45,655 nt of DNA. Source: an uncultured Sphingorhabdus sp. GTDB lineage: Bacteria > Pseudomonadota > Alphaproteobacteria > Sphingomonadales > Sphingomonadaceae. The notes below the pieces were generated by a model. It did no database searches. It saw only the letters and a list, made by a program, of their open reading frames with translations, and was not told the origin of the DNA. The DNA lies in NCBI GenBank assembly GCA_937944295.1, contig CALDZL010000044.1:1-45655 (forward strand), given 5' to 3'. Positions within the stretch are counted from its first letter, which is position 1, and every line of letters starts with the position of its first letter. The position numbers were made by a program, and so were the translations under genes. Below are positions 18,795-28,975 of this stretch, piece after piece.

Positions 18795-18971
18795 GTGGCA
18801 CATTATTTTGAGATTAAGAAAAATAAAAAAGGCGAATTTGTTGCTTATTTTAAATATAATAAAGAATCGATATTTTGGACAGAAGGTTATTCCAGCAAAG
18901 CAGGAGCTAAAAATGCTATTGCTTCTGTACTTAAAAATGGCCCTGGAGCTGAGACACGCGACGAGACTTAA
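18795..18971 (+). CDS. YegP-like (DUF1508) small protein
   Basis: '[44 protein letters not shown]', the DUF1508 unit; GTG start at 18795 preceded by AAAGGA. Confidence 0.8.
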   Translation: MAHYFEIKKNKKGEFVAYFKYNKESIFWTEGYSSKAGAKNAIASVLKNGPGAETRDET

Positions 18972-19417
18972 GCCTCGATTTCAGCACTAATGGTGATTGC
19001 TGCATTACTGGCCAATGCATCGGCGCGTTCATTTCCAGCATTGCCATCATGACCCTTGACCCAAGTCCATTCAATATCATGGTCTTTAGTAGCAGCAATT
19101 AATTCGTGCCATAAATCACTATTGCGTACGGGTTTTTTTGATGCATTGACCCATCCATTGCGTTTCCAACCTTCTACCCATTTTGTGATACCATCGATAA
19201 CATATTTACTGTCAGTAAATAATGTGACTTTGCAGGGTTCGATTAGCGTATTGAGTGCATTTATCGCTGCTTGCATCTCCATGCGATTATTGGTTGTATT
19301 AATATCTCCACCCGATATCTCTTTTTCATGTTTACCATATTGTATGACGGCACCCCATCCACCGGGGCCTGGATTACCTTTGCATGCACCATCGCTATAT
19401 ATATGAATATTTTTCAT
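18968..19417 (-). CDS. rnhA: Ribonuclease HI
   Basis: '[20 protein letters not shown]', '[13 protein letters not shown]', '[12 protein letters not shown]', '[18 protein letters not shown]'. Confidence 0.97.
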   Translation of the reverse strand: MKNIHIYSDGACKGNPGPGGWGAVIQYGKHEKEISGGDINTTNNRMEMQAAINALNTLIEPCKVTLFTDSKYVIDGITKWVEGWKRNGWVNASKKPVRNSDLWHELIAATKDHDIEWTWVKGHDGNAGNERADALASNAAITISAEIEA

Positions 19418-19427
19418 AAAAATGTCT

Positions 19428-20402
19428 TTAGCTGTCGAATTTCAAAATTTGATTAATATTAATATCATTTGTGTAATATTTAAGACGGCGCGCAAAAGCG
19501 ATAGGGTCTTTTTTCGTAACTAGTGCTTCTACAGGCGTATTTATCCAGTCTACCGTGCGTGATATAGTGAATCGCAGAGCTGCACCGCGCAATAATATGG
19601 GTAAATATTCTCTACTGGTTTCATTTATCGGGTTTATTGTGTGATAAGACCTTAAAAAAGCGTTGCTTATGTCCTGATGGAATATAGTTCCATCTGTTGA
19701 GAAGCACCACGCCGCATGTGTGACGGCAATATCATAATCAACAAGGTCAGTGGCTGCAAAGTAAAAGTCAATTAACCCTGAGACTTCCTCATCCATTAAT
19801 AATATATTATCAGGGAATAAGTCAGCATGAATAACAGATTTGGGTAATGAATGTGGCCAATATTTATTTAGATATCGTAATTCATCATAGATAAGATCGT
19901 ACAGATTTTTATTTATTGCGTTTATATCTTTTTTTGAACAGTTCTGAAACATTTCATGCCAAGCCTCTAATCCCATGTTATTGGGTCTAGTTTCATTATA
20001 ATTGCGCAATGCGATATGCATTTTTGCCAAAATTTTACCCGTTGAACTTGCTGCCTTTTCTGTAGGCGCTGTAATGGAAACACCGCTTAGAAATTCAATG
20101 ATACAAGCAGGTTTACCAGCCAGCTTTTGCAATATAGATCCATCATTTGCAGCAATAAATTTAGGAACAGCTATACCTTCATTATGCAAATGGCCCAGTA
20201 AATTAAAAAAGAAGGGAAGTTCATCTTCTTTGGTACGATTCTCATAGAGAGTTAGAACAAATTTATTTTGATCTGTTTCTATAAAGTAATTACTATTTTC
20301 GACACCTTCGGCAATGCCTTTGCAGCTTATCAATTTACCAATATCATATTTTTCAAGCAAAGCTTGTAATTCATTCGTCTCTACTATGGTATAAACGGCC
20401 AT
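19428..20402 (-). CDS. thrB: Homoserine kinase
   Basis: '[28 protein letters not shown]', '[38 protein letters not shown]', ThrB of the APH-like type. Confidence 0.93.
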   Translation of the reverse strand: MAVYTIVETNELQALLEKYDIGKLISCKGIAEGVENSNYFIETDQNKFVLTLYENRTKEDELPFFFNLLGHLHNEGIAVPKFIAANDGSILQKLAGKPACIIEFLSGVSITAPTEKAASSTGKILAKMHIALRNYNETRPNNMGLEAWHEMFQNCSKKDINAINKNLYDLIYDELRYLNKYWPHSLPKSVIHADLFPDNILLMDEEVSGLIDFYFAATDLVDYDIAVTHAAWCFSTDGTIFHQDISNAFLRSYHTINPINETSREYLPILLRGAALRFTISRTVDWINTPVEALVTKKDPIAFARRLKYYTNDININQILKFDS

Positions 20403-20432
20403 ATCTTAGCTTTCGGATATTTTCTTTATCTA

Positions 20433-21389
20433 TCAATGAATAAGAGATTTAGGCAATTTAAATTCAACATTCTCTGTGGCAGAAACAATTTGTTCTTCCT
20501 GTACCAAGTAGCGGGTTGAGAGATGGTTAATTAATTCGCGCACTAATATTTCTGGTGCTGAGGCTCCTGCTGTAATTCCAACGCTTTGGGCCTTATGTAA
20601 CCAATTAAAATCAAGATCATCTGCTCTTGCTAATAATATCGCAGGTGTGCCTAGTCTCTCGCTGCTCTCGACCAATCGCATAGAATTAGAACTATTTGTA
20701 GCTCCGATTACGATAACGAGATCACATTGTTCTGCTAATATTTTTACAGCCATTTGACGATTGGAAGTAGCATAGCAAATATCTTCATTTTTAGGGCCTT
20801 GAATATTTGGAAATTTTTTCTTTAATTCATTAATCACATCAGCCGTATCGTCTACAGATAAAGTTGTTTGCGTTAAATATGCCAAATTGTCAGGGTCATT
20901 TGCAACAAATTTTTGCGCATCTTCAACTGTTTCGACTAGCGAGATATGGCCTTCTGGGACTTGTCCAAATGTTCCTATAACTTCTGGATGACCCGAATGG
21001 CCAACAAAAATTATATGTTTGTTTAAAGATGAGTAACGCTCAGCTTGCCTGTGTACTTTGGAAACTAGAGGGCATGTGGCGTCTATATAATCTAACTTCC
21101 TAGCATCAGCAGCGGAAGGAACAGATTTTGGAACGCCATGCGCAGAAAATATGACAGGTGCATCATCAGGGACTTTATCTAATTCTTCGACAAATATAGC
21201 GCCTTTTGATTTTAAATTATCGACAACATATTTATTATGGACAATCTCATGCCGCACATAAACAGGGGCGCCATATTTTTTAAGAGCCAATTCAACAATG
21301 TTAATGGCACGATCAACACCTGCGCAAAAGCCTCTTGGTGCTGCGAGAAATAGTTTCAAGGATGGTTTTTTTGATTCTTGTTCAGTCAT
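20433..21389 (-). CDS. ispH: 4-hydroxy-3-methylbut-2-enyl diphosphate reductase
   Basis: '[20 protein letters not shown]', '[16 protein letters not shown]', '[11 protein letters not shown]', 'TAGASAPE'. Confidence 0.97.
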   Translation of the reverse strand: MTEQESKKPSLKLFLAAPRGFCAGVDRAINIVELALKKYGAPVYVRHEIVHNKYVVDNLKSKGAIFVEELDKVPDDAPVIFSAHGVPKSVPSAADARKLDYIDATCPLVSKVHRQAERYSSLNKHIIFVGHSGHPEVIGTFGQVPEGHISLVETVEDAQKFVANDPDNLAYLTQTTLSVDDTADVINELKKKFPNIQGPKNEDICYATSNRQMAVKILAEQCDLVIVIGATNSSNSMRLVESSERLGTPAILLARADDLDFNWLHKAQSVGITAGASAPEILVRELINHLSTRYLVQEEQIVSATENVEFKLPKSLIH

Positions 21390-21518
21390 GGGTAATGCTG
21401 TTTAGATATTTTATTCATTGCTGCCAACACTTTTCCCCTGTTGCCTAGTGGTTAATGGATAGATAAAGGGGTATATATTTTGCGGCAATGGTTCGTGGAT
21501 ACAATAAAGGAATGCCAA

Positions 21519-22166
21519 ATGAAGATTAAGACACTTTTATGTTGTTCGGCTGCTGTCACAATATTATCAGCATGCAGTAATGATGGCGAACTCGACATCA
21601 GTAGCGGTGTAGGTGTGAATGTAACCCGTAGTGGTTGTCCGATTGTTGCTATTCCCGATGGTACGGGTGACATAACTATGTTTAATCCAGTTAATAGTAC
21701 GGATTCACGCGCAATTGATATAACTGCTAATGTGACCAATCTGCGCAGTAATTGTAATTCAGAAGGGGAGCAAATATATACCGAAGCAACGTTTGAAGTC
21801 CGTGCCAGGCGAACAAGAGCAGACGGAGCACGCTTAATAACTATACCTTATTTTTCGACTATTGTTCAAGGCGGGAATACTGTTGTTTCCAAGAGTTTAG
21901 GGCAAGTGACATTAAATTTCGCTGATGGTGAATTTCGGGCGTCAGCCAATGGAAAAGCAGCGGGGTTTGTGAATGCAAAAGCCGCTAGATTGCCCGATGA
22001 AGTGATTGAAAAGCTAACCAGGAAGAGAAGGGCAGGCGATATTGATGCCGCCATTGATCCACTAAGCGATCCTACTACTCGCTCTGCTGTATTACGTTCA
22101 ACATTTGAATTGCTGGTTGGTTTTCAATTAACAGAAGACCAATTGCGATATAATGCGACACGCTAG
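21519..22166 (+). CDS. Hypothetical lipoprotein
   Basis: MKIKTLLCCSAAVTILSACSNDGEL lipobox-like signal (LSAC); start trimmed from 21480. Confidence 0.75.
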   Translation: MKIKTLLCCSAAVTILSACSNDGELDISSGVGVNVTRSGCPIVAIPDGTGDITMFNPVNSTDSRAIDITANVTNLRSNCNSEGEQIYTEATFEVRARRTRADGARLITIPYFSTIVQGGNTVVSKSLGQVTLNFADGEFRASANGKAAGFVNAKAARLPDEVIEKLTRKRRAGDIDAAIDPLSDPTTRSAVLRSTFELLVGFQLTEDQLRYNATR

Positions 22167-22241
22167 AAAATAATCTATTTCAAATATTATATCTGCCGCA
22201 CTATGCGAGTGTTATAGGCATTGATGGATCAGGAAAATAAA

Positions 22242-23966
22242 GTGACAATTTTTACAACATTTGCTGAGCATATAGATACCGCTCTTGATAATTTGATAAA
22301 TGCGCAAATCTTACCATCGGATATAAATAGAGCCAATGTTACAGTTGAACCGCCTCGCGATCCTTCGCATGGCGATATTTCTACTAATGCTGCGATGGTA
22401 TTATCAAAGACAGCTAAAAAAAAACCTCGTGAATTAGCACAAGCACTTGCAAAGGAATTGCGTGATATTGAATCAGTTACTGAAGTTGAAATAGCGGGGC
22501 CGGGATTTTTAAACATGCGCCTTGATAATATGGTTTGGCGTGATGAAATAATTGAAATTGCAAAGCGCGGTGATGACTATGGACGAGCAGTCAAAAAAAC
22601 GGGTAAAACAATTAATATTGAATATGTGTCAACCAATCCAACAGGGCCTTTGCATATGGGCCATTGTAGAGGTGCTGTTGTTGGCGATGCTCTGGCTACG
22701 ATACTCGAATTTGCCGGTAATGATGTTATCAAAGAATATTATATTAATGATGCTGGCGGGCAAGTCGATACTCTATCGCGTAGTGTATATTTGCGTTATT
22801 TAGAAGCATTGGGTCGTGATATTGGCGAAATAGAGGATGGTTTATATCCCGGGGATTATTTAATACCGGTTGGCCAGAGATTAGCAGAAAAATATGGTGA
22901 TAGATATGTGGATGCTCTTGAGAGTGAGTGGCTAGTTTTATTTCGCGAAGAATCGGTAGATGATATGATGGATATGATCCGTGTTGATTTATCCTTATTG
23001 GGTATTAAGCATGATATATTTGCATCAGAGGCTGCTTTACATATCGAAGGTAAGGCCGTTGTTGCTGAAAAATGGCTGCGCGATAATGATTTAGTGTATG
23101 ATGGGGTTTTAGAAAAACCTAAGGGTAAGAGCTTTGATGATTGGGAGCCAGTAACATTACCATTATTTCGTTCAACAAAATTTGGTGATGATCAAGATAG
23201 ACCTATTAAAAAGTCCAATGGGCAATGGACCTATTTTGGTGCTGATTTGGCTTATCATTATCAAAAAAGTGAGAATGCTGATGCGCTCATCAATATATGG
23301 GGTGCTGATCATGCAGGAACGGTAAAGCGCATTAAAGCCGCAGTATCTGCCATGACCCATGGTAAAACTGATTTTGATATAAAATTGGTACAGATGGTGA
23401 GATTGCTACGTAGTGGAGAGCCAGTAAAAATGTCCAAACGCTCTGGTAGCTTTATAACATTAAGAGATGTTATTGAGGAAGTTGGTAGAGATGTGGTCCG
23501 TTTTACCATGTTGACGAGAAAAGCTGATGCGCAAATGGACTTTGATTTCGCTAAAGTAGTAGAAGCTTCAAAAGACAATCCTGTTTTTTACGTGCAATAT
23601 GCACATGCGCGCATTTGTTCAACCATACGCAAAGCACTGGATGAAAATATTATACCATCTGATAAACATTTAGAATTATTAGAAGATGAAGAATATGCAT
23701 TGGTAAAAGAAGCCTCTAATTTTTCCCGACTGGTAGAAGCTGCTGCTAAAACTAGAGAGCCTCATAGAATTGCGTTTTATTTGAATGACTTAGCCTCTGC
23801 ACTCCATTCGCATTGGAATTTGGGAAATGATAATCCTGAAAAACGCTTTATATTGTCGCATGACAGAGATAAAAGTGCAGCACGTTTGTTTTTGGGTTCT
23901 CAAATAGCACAAGTTTTAAAAAATGGACTTGGTTTGATGGGCGTTGAAGCTGCTGTTTCTATGTAA
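22242..23966 (+). CDS. argS: Arginine--tRNA ligase
   Basis: 'EYVSTNPTGPLHMGHCRGAVVGDAL' (HIGH-type), 'KMSKRSGSFITLRDVIEEVG' (KMSKS). Start proposed at GTG 22242 after AGGA; the alternative is ATG 22224. Confidence 0.96.
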   Translation: MTIFTTFAEHIDTALDNLINAQILPSDINRANVTVEPPRDPSHGDISTNAAMVLSKTAKKKPRELAQALAKELRDIESVTEVEIAGPGFLNMRLDNMVWRDEIIEIAKRGDDYGRAVKKTGKTINIEYVSTNPTGPLHMGHCRGAVVGDALATILEFAGNDVIKEYYINDAGGQVDTLSRSVYLRYLEALGRDIGEIEDGLYPGDYLIPVGQRLAEKYGDRYVDALESEWLVLFREESVDDMMDMIRVDLSLLGIKHDIFASEAALHIEGKAVVAEKWLRDNDLVYDGVLEKPKGKSFDDWEPVTLPLFRSTKFGDDQDRPIKKSNGQWTYFGADLAYHYQKSENADALINIWGADHAGTVKRIKAAVSAMTHGKTDFDIKLVQMVRLLRSGEPVKMSKRSGSFITLRDVIEEVGRDVVRFTMLTRKADAQMDFDFAKVVEASKDNPVFYVQYAHARICSTIRKALDENIIPSDKHLELLEDEEYALVKEASNFSRLVEAAAKTREPHRIAFYLNDLASALHSHWNLGNDNPEKRFILSHDRDKSAARLFLGSQIAQVLKNGLGLMGVEAAVSM

Positions 23967-24053
23967 TATCTTATAAAGTCGATAATATCGTAAATATTAT
24001 GTTAACCATTATCTATTAACATTAAAAATCATTGTGAATTAGGGGGACTTAAT

Positions 24054-24683
24054 GTGGCAGAGATAGAAAATGAAGGTTCGAGTATAGAAGACTCCGACCA
24101 TTTGCCATGGTTAGAGACGGCTGATGATTATGAATATGATAATAGTCCTTCGATCTATAGAATAATATTATATATCATAATGGTGTTGTTGTTAATCTCT
24201 TCTATTGTTGCAGCCTATTTCTGGTATAAAAATCAATCAGAAGATAGCAATAGCCAAGGTAATGGTGGTCTAATAACGGCGCAAAAAGGTGATTATAAAA
24301 TAGCCCCAGAAGATAGGCTTGGTAAAGAATTTGAAGGCGAAGGAGATGCCTCTTTCGCTGCAAGTGAGGGACAAAAGCTCTCGAGCACTATAGGTGAAGA
24401 AGATACAAGCAACGAAATTAAAACGGACAATAAAATTGTATCTGGTACTGCTATCATTCAATTGGGGGCGTTTAGCGATACTGGCAGCGCCGCAAATGCG
24501 TGGAGTAATTTAGTAAAGCGATTTGGTTTCTTATCGGATGACCAACGTAAAATAATAGAGGGTACTGTTGATGGTGGGCGCAAAATATATCGTTTGCAAG
24601 CTATTGCTAATGATAAAGCGCAAGCCAATGACATATGCTCAAAATTAAAAGCTGCTGGAGAAAATTGCCTCGTAGTAAAATAA
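24054..24683 (+). CDS. SPOR domain-containing membrane protein
   Basis: One TM helix near N-terminus, C-terminal SPOR-like 'AIIQLGAFSDTGSAANAWSNLVKRFG...YRLQAIANDKAQANDICSKLKAAGENCLVV'; GTG start after AGGGGGA. Confidence 0.88.
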   Translation: MAEIENEGSSIEDSDHLPWLETADDYEYDNSPSIYRIILYIIMVLLLISSIVAAYFWYKNQSEDSNSQGNGGLITAQKGDYKIAPEDRLGKEFEGEGDASFAASEGQKLSSTIGEEDTSNEIKTDNKIVSGTAIIQLGAFSDTGSAANAWSNLVKRFGFLSDDQRKIIEGTVDGGRKIYRLQAIANDKAQANDICSKLKAAGENCLVVK

Positions 24684-24755
24684 TTTCCATTGTTTCAATA
24701 TTTTTAATGATCCAATATTGTGATTATCGGATTTGATAATCTGAAAAATTATAAC

Positions 24756-24788
24756 AGGCTGCTTATTTTTTGATAGGCGGCCTTTTTT
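24756..24788 (+). terminator. Intrinsic terminator downstream of the argS-SPOR genes
   Basis: AGGCTGC / GCGGCCT 7-bp stem (one G-T wobble) followed by TTTTT. Confidence 0.75.
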
Positions 24789-24842
24789 ATATCGCCTCAC
24801 TATAGTAATTATGCTCTATTAGATATTTGATAGGGGGTAATA

Positions 24843-25850
24843 TTGAAACCAGTAATTTTTGGAATGTCGGCGCAGCAATTAACAGCAGATGAGAAAAGCT
24901 TTTTTGTCGATGCAGACCCTGCTGGCTACATTATATTTGGACGTAATATTGAAAACCGTAACCAGCTTAGGGCATTAACCGATTCCCTTCGTGATCTTCA
25001 TGGCCGAGCCCTACCTATCTTGATTGACCAAGAAGGAGGTCGCGTTGCACGTATGAAAGAGCCTGAATGGCAAGCTTATCCCAGTGGAGCAGTTTTTGAC
25101 GCATTATATCAAACAGCCCCCATAAGTGCGATAGAAGCGATGCGATTAAATGCGCAAGCAATAGCCTATGATTTGCATGAGGTCGGTATTAATGTGAATT
25201 GTGCGCCTTTGCTTGATGTACGATGTGATGATACTGTTGATGCTATTGGAGATCGTGCACTTGGCTATGATCCTATGCAAGTAGCTGCAATAGGAAAAGC
25301 TGCATTAGAGGGATTTGAACAGTCTGGAGTTGCAGGAATAATTAAGCATATCCCAGGTCATGGACGTGCCACTGTTGATAGCCATATAGATTTGCCGCAT
25401 GTTCATGCTAGCCAAGAAGAATTAGAGCAAGATATTGCGCCTTTTGTAAACTTGTCACAAACAACCATGGCAATGACGGCTCATATTATATATGAAGCAT
25501 GGGATAGAGAAAGGTGCGCTACCATGTCGCCTTATATTATTAACAATATTATCCGTAAAAAAATTGGATTTGATGGTTTGTTATATTCTGATGATTTGGA
25601 CATGAAAGCGTTAAAAGGAGATAAAGCGCAGCGAGCCGTTGATGTAGTAGCAGCTGGCTGTGATATAGCGCTAAATTGCTGGGGACGTATGTCTGAGATG
25701 GTTGAGATATGCCAGAAATTGGATGATATATCTGATATGAGTAAAGCGCGACTTGATCGGGCTATGCAGGCTATTGAACAGAAGCCTGAGAGTATTGATT
25801 ATGATGCGGTAATCACAAAGCGTGATCAGCTTTTGGCGCATGTGGAATGA
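24843..25850 (+). CDS. nagZ: Beta-N-acetylhexosaminidase (GH3)
   Basis: 'ILIDQEGGRVARMKEPEW', 'GVAGIIKHIPGHGRATVDSHIDLPHV', 'LLYSDDLDMKAL'; TTG start after AGGGGG. Confidence 0.94.
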   Translation: MKPVIFGMSAQQLTADEKSFFVDADPAGYIIFGRNIENRNQLRALTDSLRDLHGRALPILIDQEGGRVARMKEPEWQAYPSGAVFDALYQTAPISAIEAMRLNAQAIAYDLHEVGINVNCAPLLDVRCDDTVDAIGDRALGYDPMQVAAIGKAALEGFEQSGVAGIIKHIPGHGRATVDSHIDLPHVHASQEELEQDIAPFVNLSQTTMAMTAHIIYEAWDRERCATMSPYIINNIIRKKIGFDGLLYSDDLDMKALKGDKAQRAVDVVAAGCDIALNCWGRMSEMVEICQKLDDISDMSKARLDRAMQAIEQKPESIDYDAVITKRDQLLAHVE

Positions 25851-25854
25851 GATA

Positions 25855-26685
25855 ATGCAGTCCATTGATGAAACCAACCATCTTTCACCAGATAATATCT
25901 GGGACGATGATATTACAAATCCTGATGCACTGACATTAAATATTGATGGCTGGGAAGGGCCTTTGGACATTTTATTGGTGTTGGCGCGTAATCAAAAAGT
26001 GGATTTGCGGCAAATATCAATCTTGGAATTGGTGCGCCAATATTTGAAATTCATTGATGATGCACGCAGCCTAAAGCTAGAGCTGGCTGCAGATTATCTG
26101 GTTATGGCGGCTTGGCTCACTTATTTAAAATCGGGTTTATTATTGCCCAAAGACCCAGAAATTGATCCATCGCCTGAGGAATTAGCGCTGCGTTTACAAT
26201 TACGATTAGAGCGCCTTAATGCCATGCGAGAGGCCGGGGCACGATTAATGGCAAGAGATCGTATTGGGCGTGATGTTTTTAGACGTGGCACATCAGAGGG
26301 GTTGCGCATTGAGAAATTACGCAAATATCAATGCAGCTATTTTGATTTAATTCAAGCTTACGGACAAGTTAGTGCAAGAACACAGCCCATAATGCATATG
26401 ATCAAAAAACGTGCGGTTATGACATTAGAAGATGCGCTTAATCGTGTATCAAAAATAATTGGTCAGAGTGTGGAGTGGACTAATATAGAGGCCTTTTTAC
26501 CAACTATCTTGCTCAGTGGTGATGATAATTACAGCCATATGTTGCGCCGATCTGCTCTAGCTTCAACATTTATGGCATCATTAGAATTAGCACGAAATGG
26601 TGTATTAGAGCTGCAACAGAAAGATAGCTTTGCTCCATTAATGGTCCGTACTAATTCTAGCAAATGTAAAGATACGGCTTTTTAA
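25855..26685 (+). CDS. scpA: Segregation and condensation protein A
   Basis: 'WEGPLDILLVLARNQKVDLRQISILELVRQYLKFI', 'AADYLVMAAWLTYLKSGLLLP'; directly followed by scpB. Confidence 0.94.
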   Translation: MQSIDETNHLSPDNIWDDDITNPDALTLNIDGWEGPLDILLVLARNQKVDLRQISILELVRQYLKFIDDARSLKLELAADYLVMAAWLTYLKSGLLLPKDPEIDPSPEELALRLQLRLERLNAMREAGARLMARDRIGRDVFRRGTSEGLRIEKLRKYQCSYFDLIQAYGQVSARTQPIMHMIKKRAVMTLEDALNRVSKIIGQSVEWTNIEAFLPTILLSGDDNYSHMLRRSALASTFMASLELARNGVLELQQKDSFAPLMVRTNSSKCKDTAF

Positions 26686-27267
26686 ATGGTTGATTTAGAA
26701 CATATTAGAGCAGTAGAGGCGACATTATTTGCTTCTGAAACACCGCTTCATATTAAAGATATACAACAATATGTTGGCGATAAAATTGATGTTGATATCA
26801 TATTAAAAATATTAGAGGAGCATTATTTAGGGCGCGGCATTGAATTGGTAAAACGTGGAGAGCGGTGGCATTTTCAAACGGCTGCTGATTTATCATATTT
26901 GTTGCGGCGCGAAAGCGATGAGGTGCGTAAATTAAGTCGTGCAGCTATTGAAACACTCGCTATAATTGCATATCATGGCCCAGTCAGCCGTGCTGAAATA
27001 GAGTCAATACGAGGTGTGCAAATCAGCAAAGGCATGTTAGATGTCTTGATAGAAGCTGAGTGGATAAAAAGCGCGGGACGAAGAGAAGTTGTCGGAAGAC
27101 CACTTATATATGTTACTACTAATGAATTTTTAACGCATTTTGGTTTATCTAGTCAGAAAGATTTGCCTGGCATCAAAGATTTAAAAGCTACGGGATTATT
27201 GGACCCTATTGATTCAGTAATGAATGAAATATTCACTGAAGAAGGTTGTGAAGAGAATGATGGATAA
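26686..27267 (+). CDS. scpB: Segregation and condensation protein B
   Basis: 'EATLFASETPLHIKDIQQYV', 'AIETLAIIAYHGPVSRAEIESIRGVQISKGMLDVLIEAEWIKSAGRREVVGRPLIYVTT'. Confidence 0.95.
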   Translation: MVDLEHIRAVEATLFASETPLHIKDIQQYVGDKIDVDIILKILEEHYLGRGIELVKRGERWHFQTAADLSYLLRRESDEVRKLSRAAIETLAIIAYHGPVSRAEIESIRGVQISKGMLDVLIEAEWIKSAGRREVVGRPLIYVTTNEFLTHFGLSSQKDLPGIKDLKATGLLDPIDSVMNEIFTEEGCEENDG

Positions 27268-27363
27268 AATCATCAAGTAGTGCAAGATGTATAAAGAAAG
27301 TTGCTAGAAAGATCAATTCAACGTGCTTAGCACAGATATAAATTATTGTTTCGGAGATATATT

Positions 27364-27591
27364 ATGAGTCCTAGTATTTGGCAAATCTTGATAGTTGGTG
27401 TTATTGTGTTAATATTATTTGGTCGTGGCCGCATATCAGAAATGATGGGAGATGTCGGTAAAGGTATCAAATCGTTTAAAAAGGGTTTGAGCGAAGAAGA
27501 AATGAGTGAGCAACAAAAAGAAAAAGCTCCAGCACAGATTGATAATGGTTCTACATCAGATATTAAACATGCTGAGAAAGATAAAGCATAA
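27364..27591 (+). CDS. tatA: Sec-independent protein translocase TatA
   Basis: '[39 protein letters not shown]'; start at ATG 27364 after GGAG. Confidence 0.95.
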   Translation: MSPSIWQILIVGVIVLILFGRGRISEMMGDVGKGIKSFKKGLSEEEMSEQQKEKAPAQIDNGSTSDIKHAEKDKA

Positions 27592-27641
27592 CATTAATAT
27601 ATGCTTGGGCTATTTGAGCCAGATTTTTAAGAGAAACCGTT

Positions 27642-28196
27642 ATGTTTGACCTATCCATATGGGAAATTGCTATTGTTGCTATTGTTGCGGTATTAGTGGT
27701 TGGTCCTCGTGAATTACCAAGAGCGCTTGCGACTGCTGGCAAATGGTTGCGAAAATTTAGGTCTATATCGCATAGCTTGCGCTCAGGTTTAGATGATATA
27801 ATTCGCGAAACTGAAATGAAAGAAATGGAAGGGAAATGGGCGCAACAGAATAAACAGATCATGGATGAACATCCCAATGAGATGTACCCATTTATATCTG
27901 ATGGTTCGGAAGATGATATAGACTTAAATGATGATCTCGATATATCTGATAATGTATCTGCCAGTATATCTGATAGTGCTGATAGGACAAATATTGATAA
28001 TCGCCCAACTTCAAATTCTAATAATATCAAAATATCTAAAAATGATAAAATAAGCAAAGCAAAAACTGCCAAGGCGAGTAAAACTAAAACTGCGAAGACG
28101 AGCAAAGTTAAGACTCATAAGGCGAATAAAACTAAAACTGCTAAGGCGAGCAAAGCCAAAATTATTACAGTCGAGAAAGCTAAGGGTGACCTGTGA
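27642..28196 (+). CDS. tatB: Sec-independent protein translocase TatB with Lys-rich repeat tail
   Basis: 'MFDLSIWEIAIVAIVAVLVVGPRELPRALATAGKWLRKFRSI'; between tatA and tatC. Confidence 0.95.
   Translation: MFDLSIWEIAIVAIVAVLVVGPRELPRALATAGKWLRKFRSISHSLRSGLDDIIRETEMKEMEGKWAQQNKQIMDEHPNEMYPFISDGSEDDIDLNDDLDISDNVSASISDSADRTNIDNRPTSNSNNIKISKNDKISKAKTAKASKTKTAKTSKVKTHKANKTKTAKASKAKIITVEKAKGDL
28065..28160 (+). repeat. Four tandem 24-bp in-frame repeats in tatB
   Basis: Units at 28065, 28089, 28113 and 28137 encode TAKASKTK / TAKTSKVK / THKANKTK / TAKASKAK. Confidence 0.9.
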
Positions 28197-28969
28197 GCGA
28201 TCAAGAACAGCATGATAGTCTAGATTCTAGCAAAGCTCCATTGATGGAGCATGTTATAGAATTGCGTCAACGTCTTATATGGGCGGTTGCTGCGATTATA
28301 TTATGCTTTGTTGTTAGTTTCTACTTTTCAGAATATATTTTTGATTTTTTAGTACAGCCCCTAAAAAAAGCATTTCCTGACGGTGAAACAACGTTAATCT
28401 TCACTAAATTATATGAAGCTTTTTTTGTGGAAATTAAAGTTGCGATGTTCTCATCCTTTTTCATGGCTTTCCCAATATTGGCCGCTCAATTATATGCTTT
28501 TGTTGCACCAGGTCTATATAGCAATGAAAAGAGGGCATTTTTACCATTTTTATTGGCTACGCCATTGTTATTTCTCGCAGGTTCAGCGCTGGCTTATTAT
28601 ATTGTAATGCCAACAGCCTTTGAATTTTTTCTTGATTTTCAGAGCAATGATGATGGTATTAAGCAGCAAGCATTGCCTGCAATGGGGGATTATCTCTCGC
28701 TGGTTATGCAATTTATATTGGCTTTTGGCATATGCTTTCAATTACCGATATTATTGTTGCTTCTCAATCGTGCAGAAATTGTATCGCGCGAACAATTGAG
28801 AGGCTTTCGTCGTTTCATGATAGTGGGCAGCTTTTTATTAGCAGCAATATTGACACCACCCGATGTTATTTCCCAACTTATGTTAGGTATTCCACTGATT
28901 TTGCTCTATGAAATATCGTTAATAATTATATATTTCACAGAGAAAAAGCAAAAATCAACGGATATTTAA
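28193..28969 (+). CDS. tatC: Sec-independent protein translocase TatC
   Basis: 'PLMEHVIELRQRLIWAV', 'FQLPILLLLLNRAEIVSREQLRGFRRFMIVGSFLLAAILTPPDVISQLMLGIPLILLYEISL'. Confidence 0.97.
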   Translation: MSDQEQHDSLDSSKAPLMEHVIELRQRLIWAVAAIILCFVVSFYFSEYIFDFLVQPLKKAFPDGETTLIFTKLYEAFFVEIKVAMFSSFFMAFPILAAQLYAFVAPGLYSNEKRAFLPFLLATPLLFLAGSALAYYIVMPTAFEFFLDFQSNDDGIKQQALPAMGDYLSLVMQFILAFGICFQLPILLLLLNRAEIVSREQLRGFRRFMIVGSFLLAAILTPPDVISQLMLGIPLILLYEISLIIIYFTEKKQKSTDI

Positions 28970-28975
28970 CCTAAA

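Noticed and set aside
22221-22241. Upstream TTG/ATG starts for argS
   Set aside because: GTG 22242 has the better-spaced AGGA and matches the usual ArgS N-terminus; the longer start remains possible but is not favoured.
27323-27333. GTGCT-T-AGCAC palindrome between scpB and tatA
   Set aside because: Too short and isolated to distinguish from chance.
27563-28105. 180-aa minus-strand ORF opposite tatB
   Set aside because: Shadow of the tatB repeat and acidic region (LDIL/ISS-rich); no RBS or domain; tatB is clearly the real gene.
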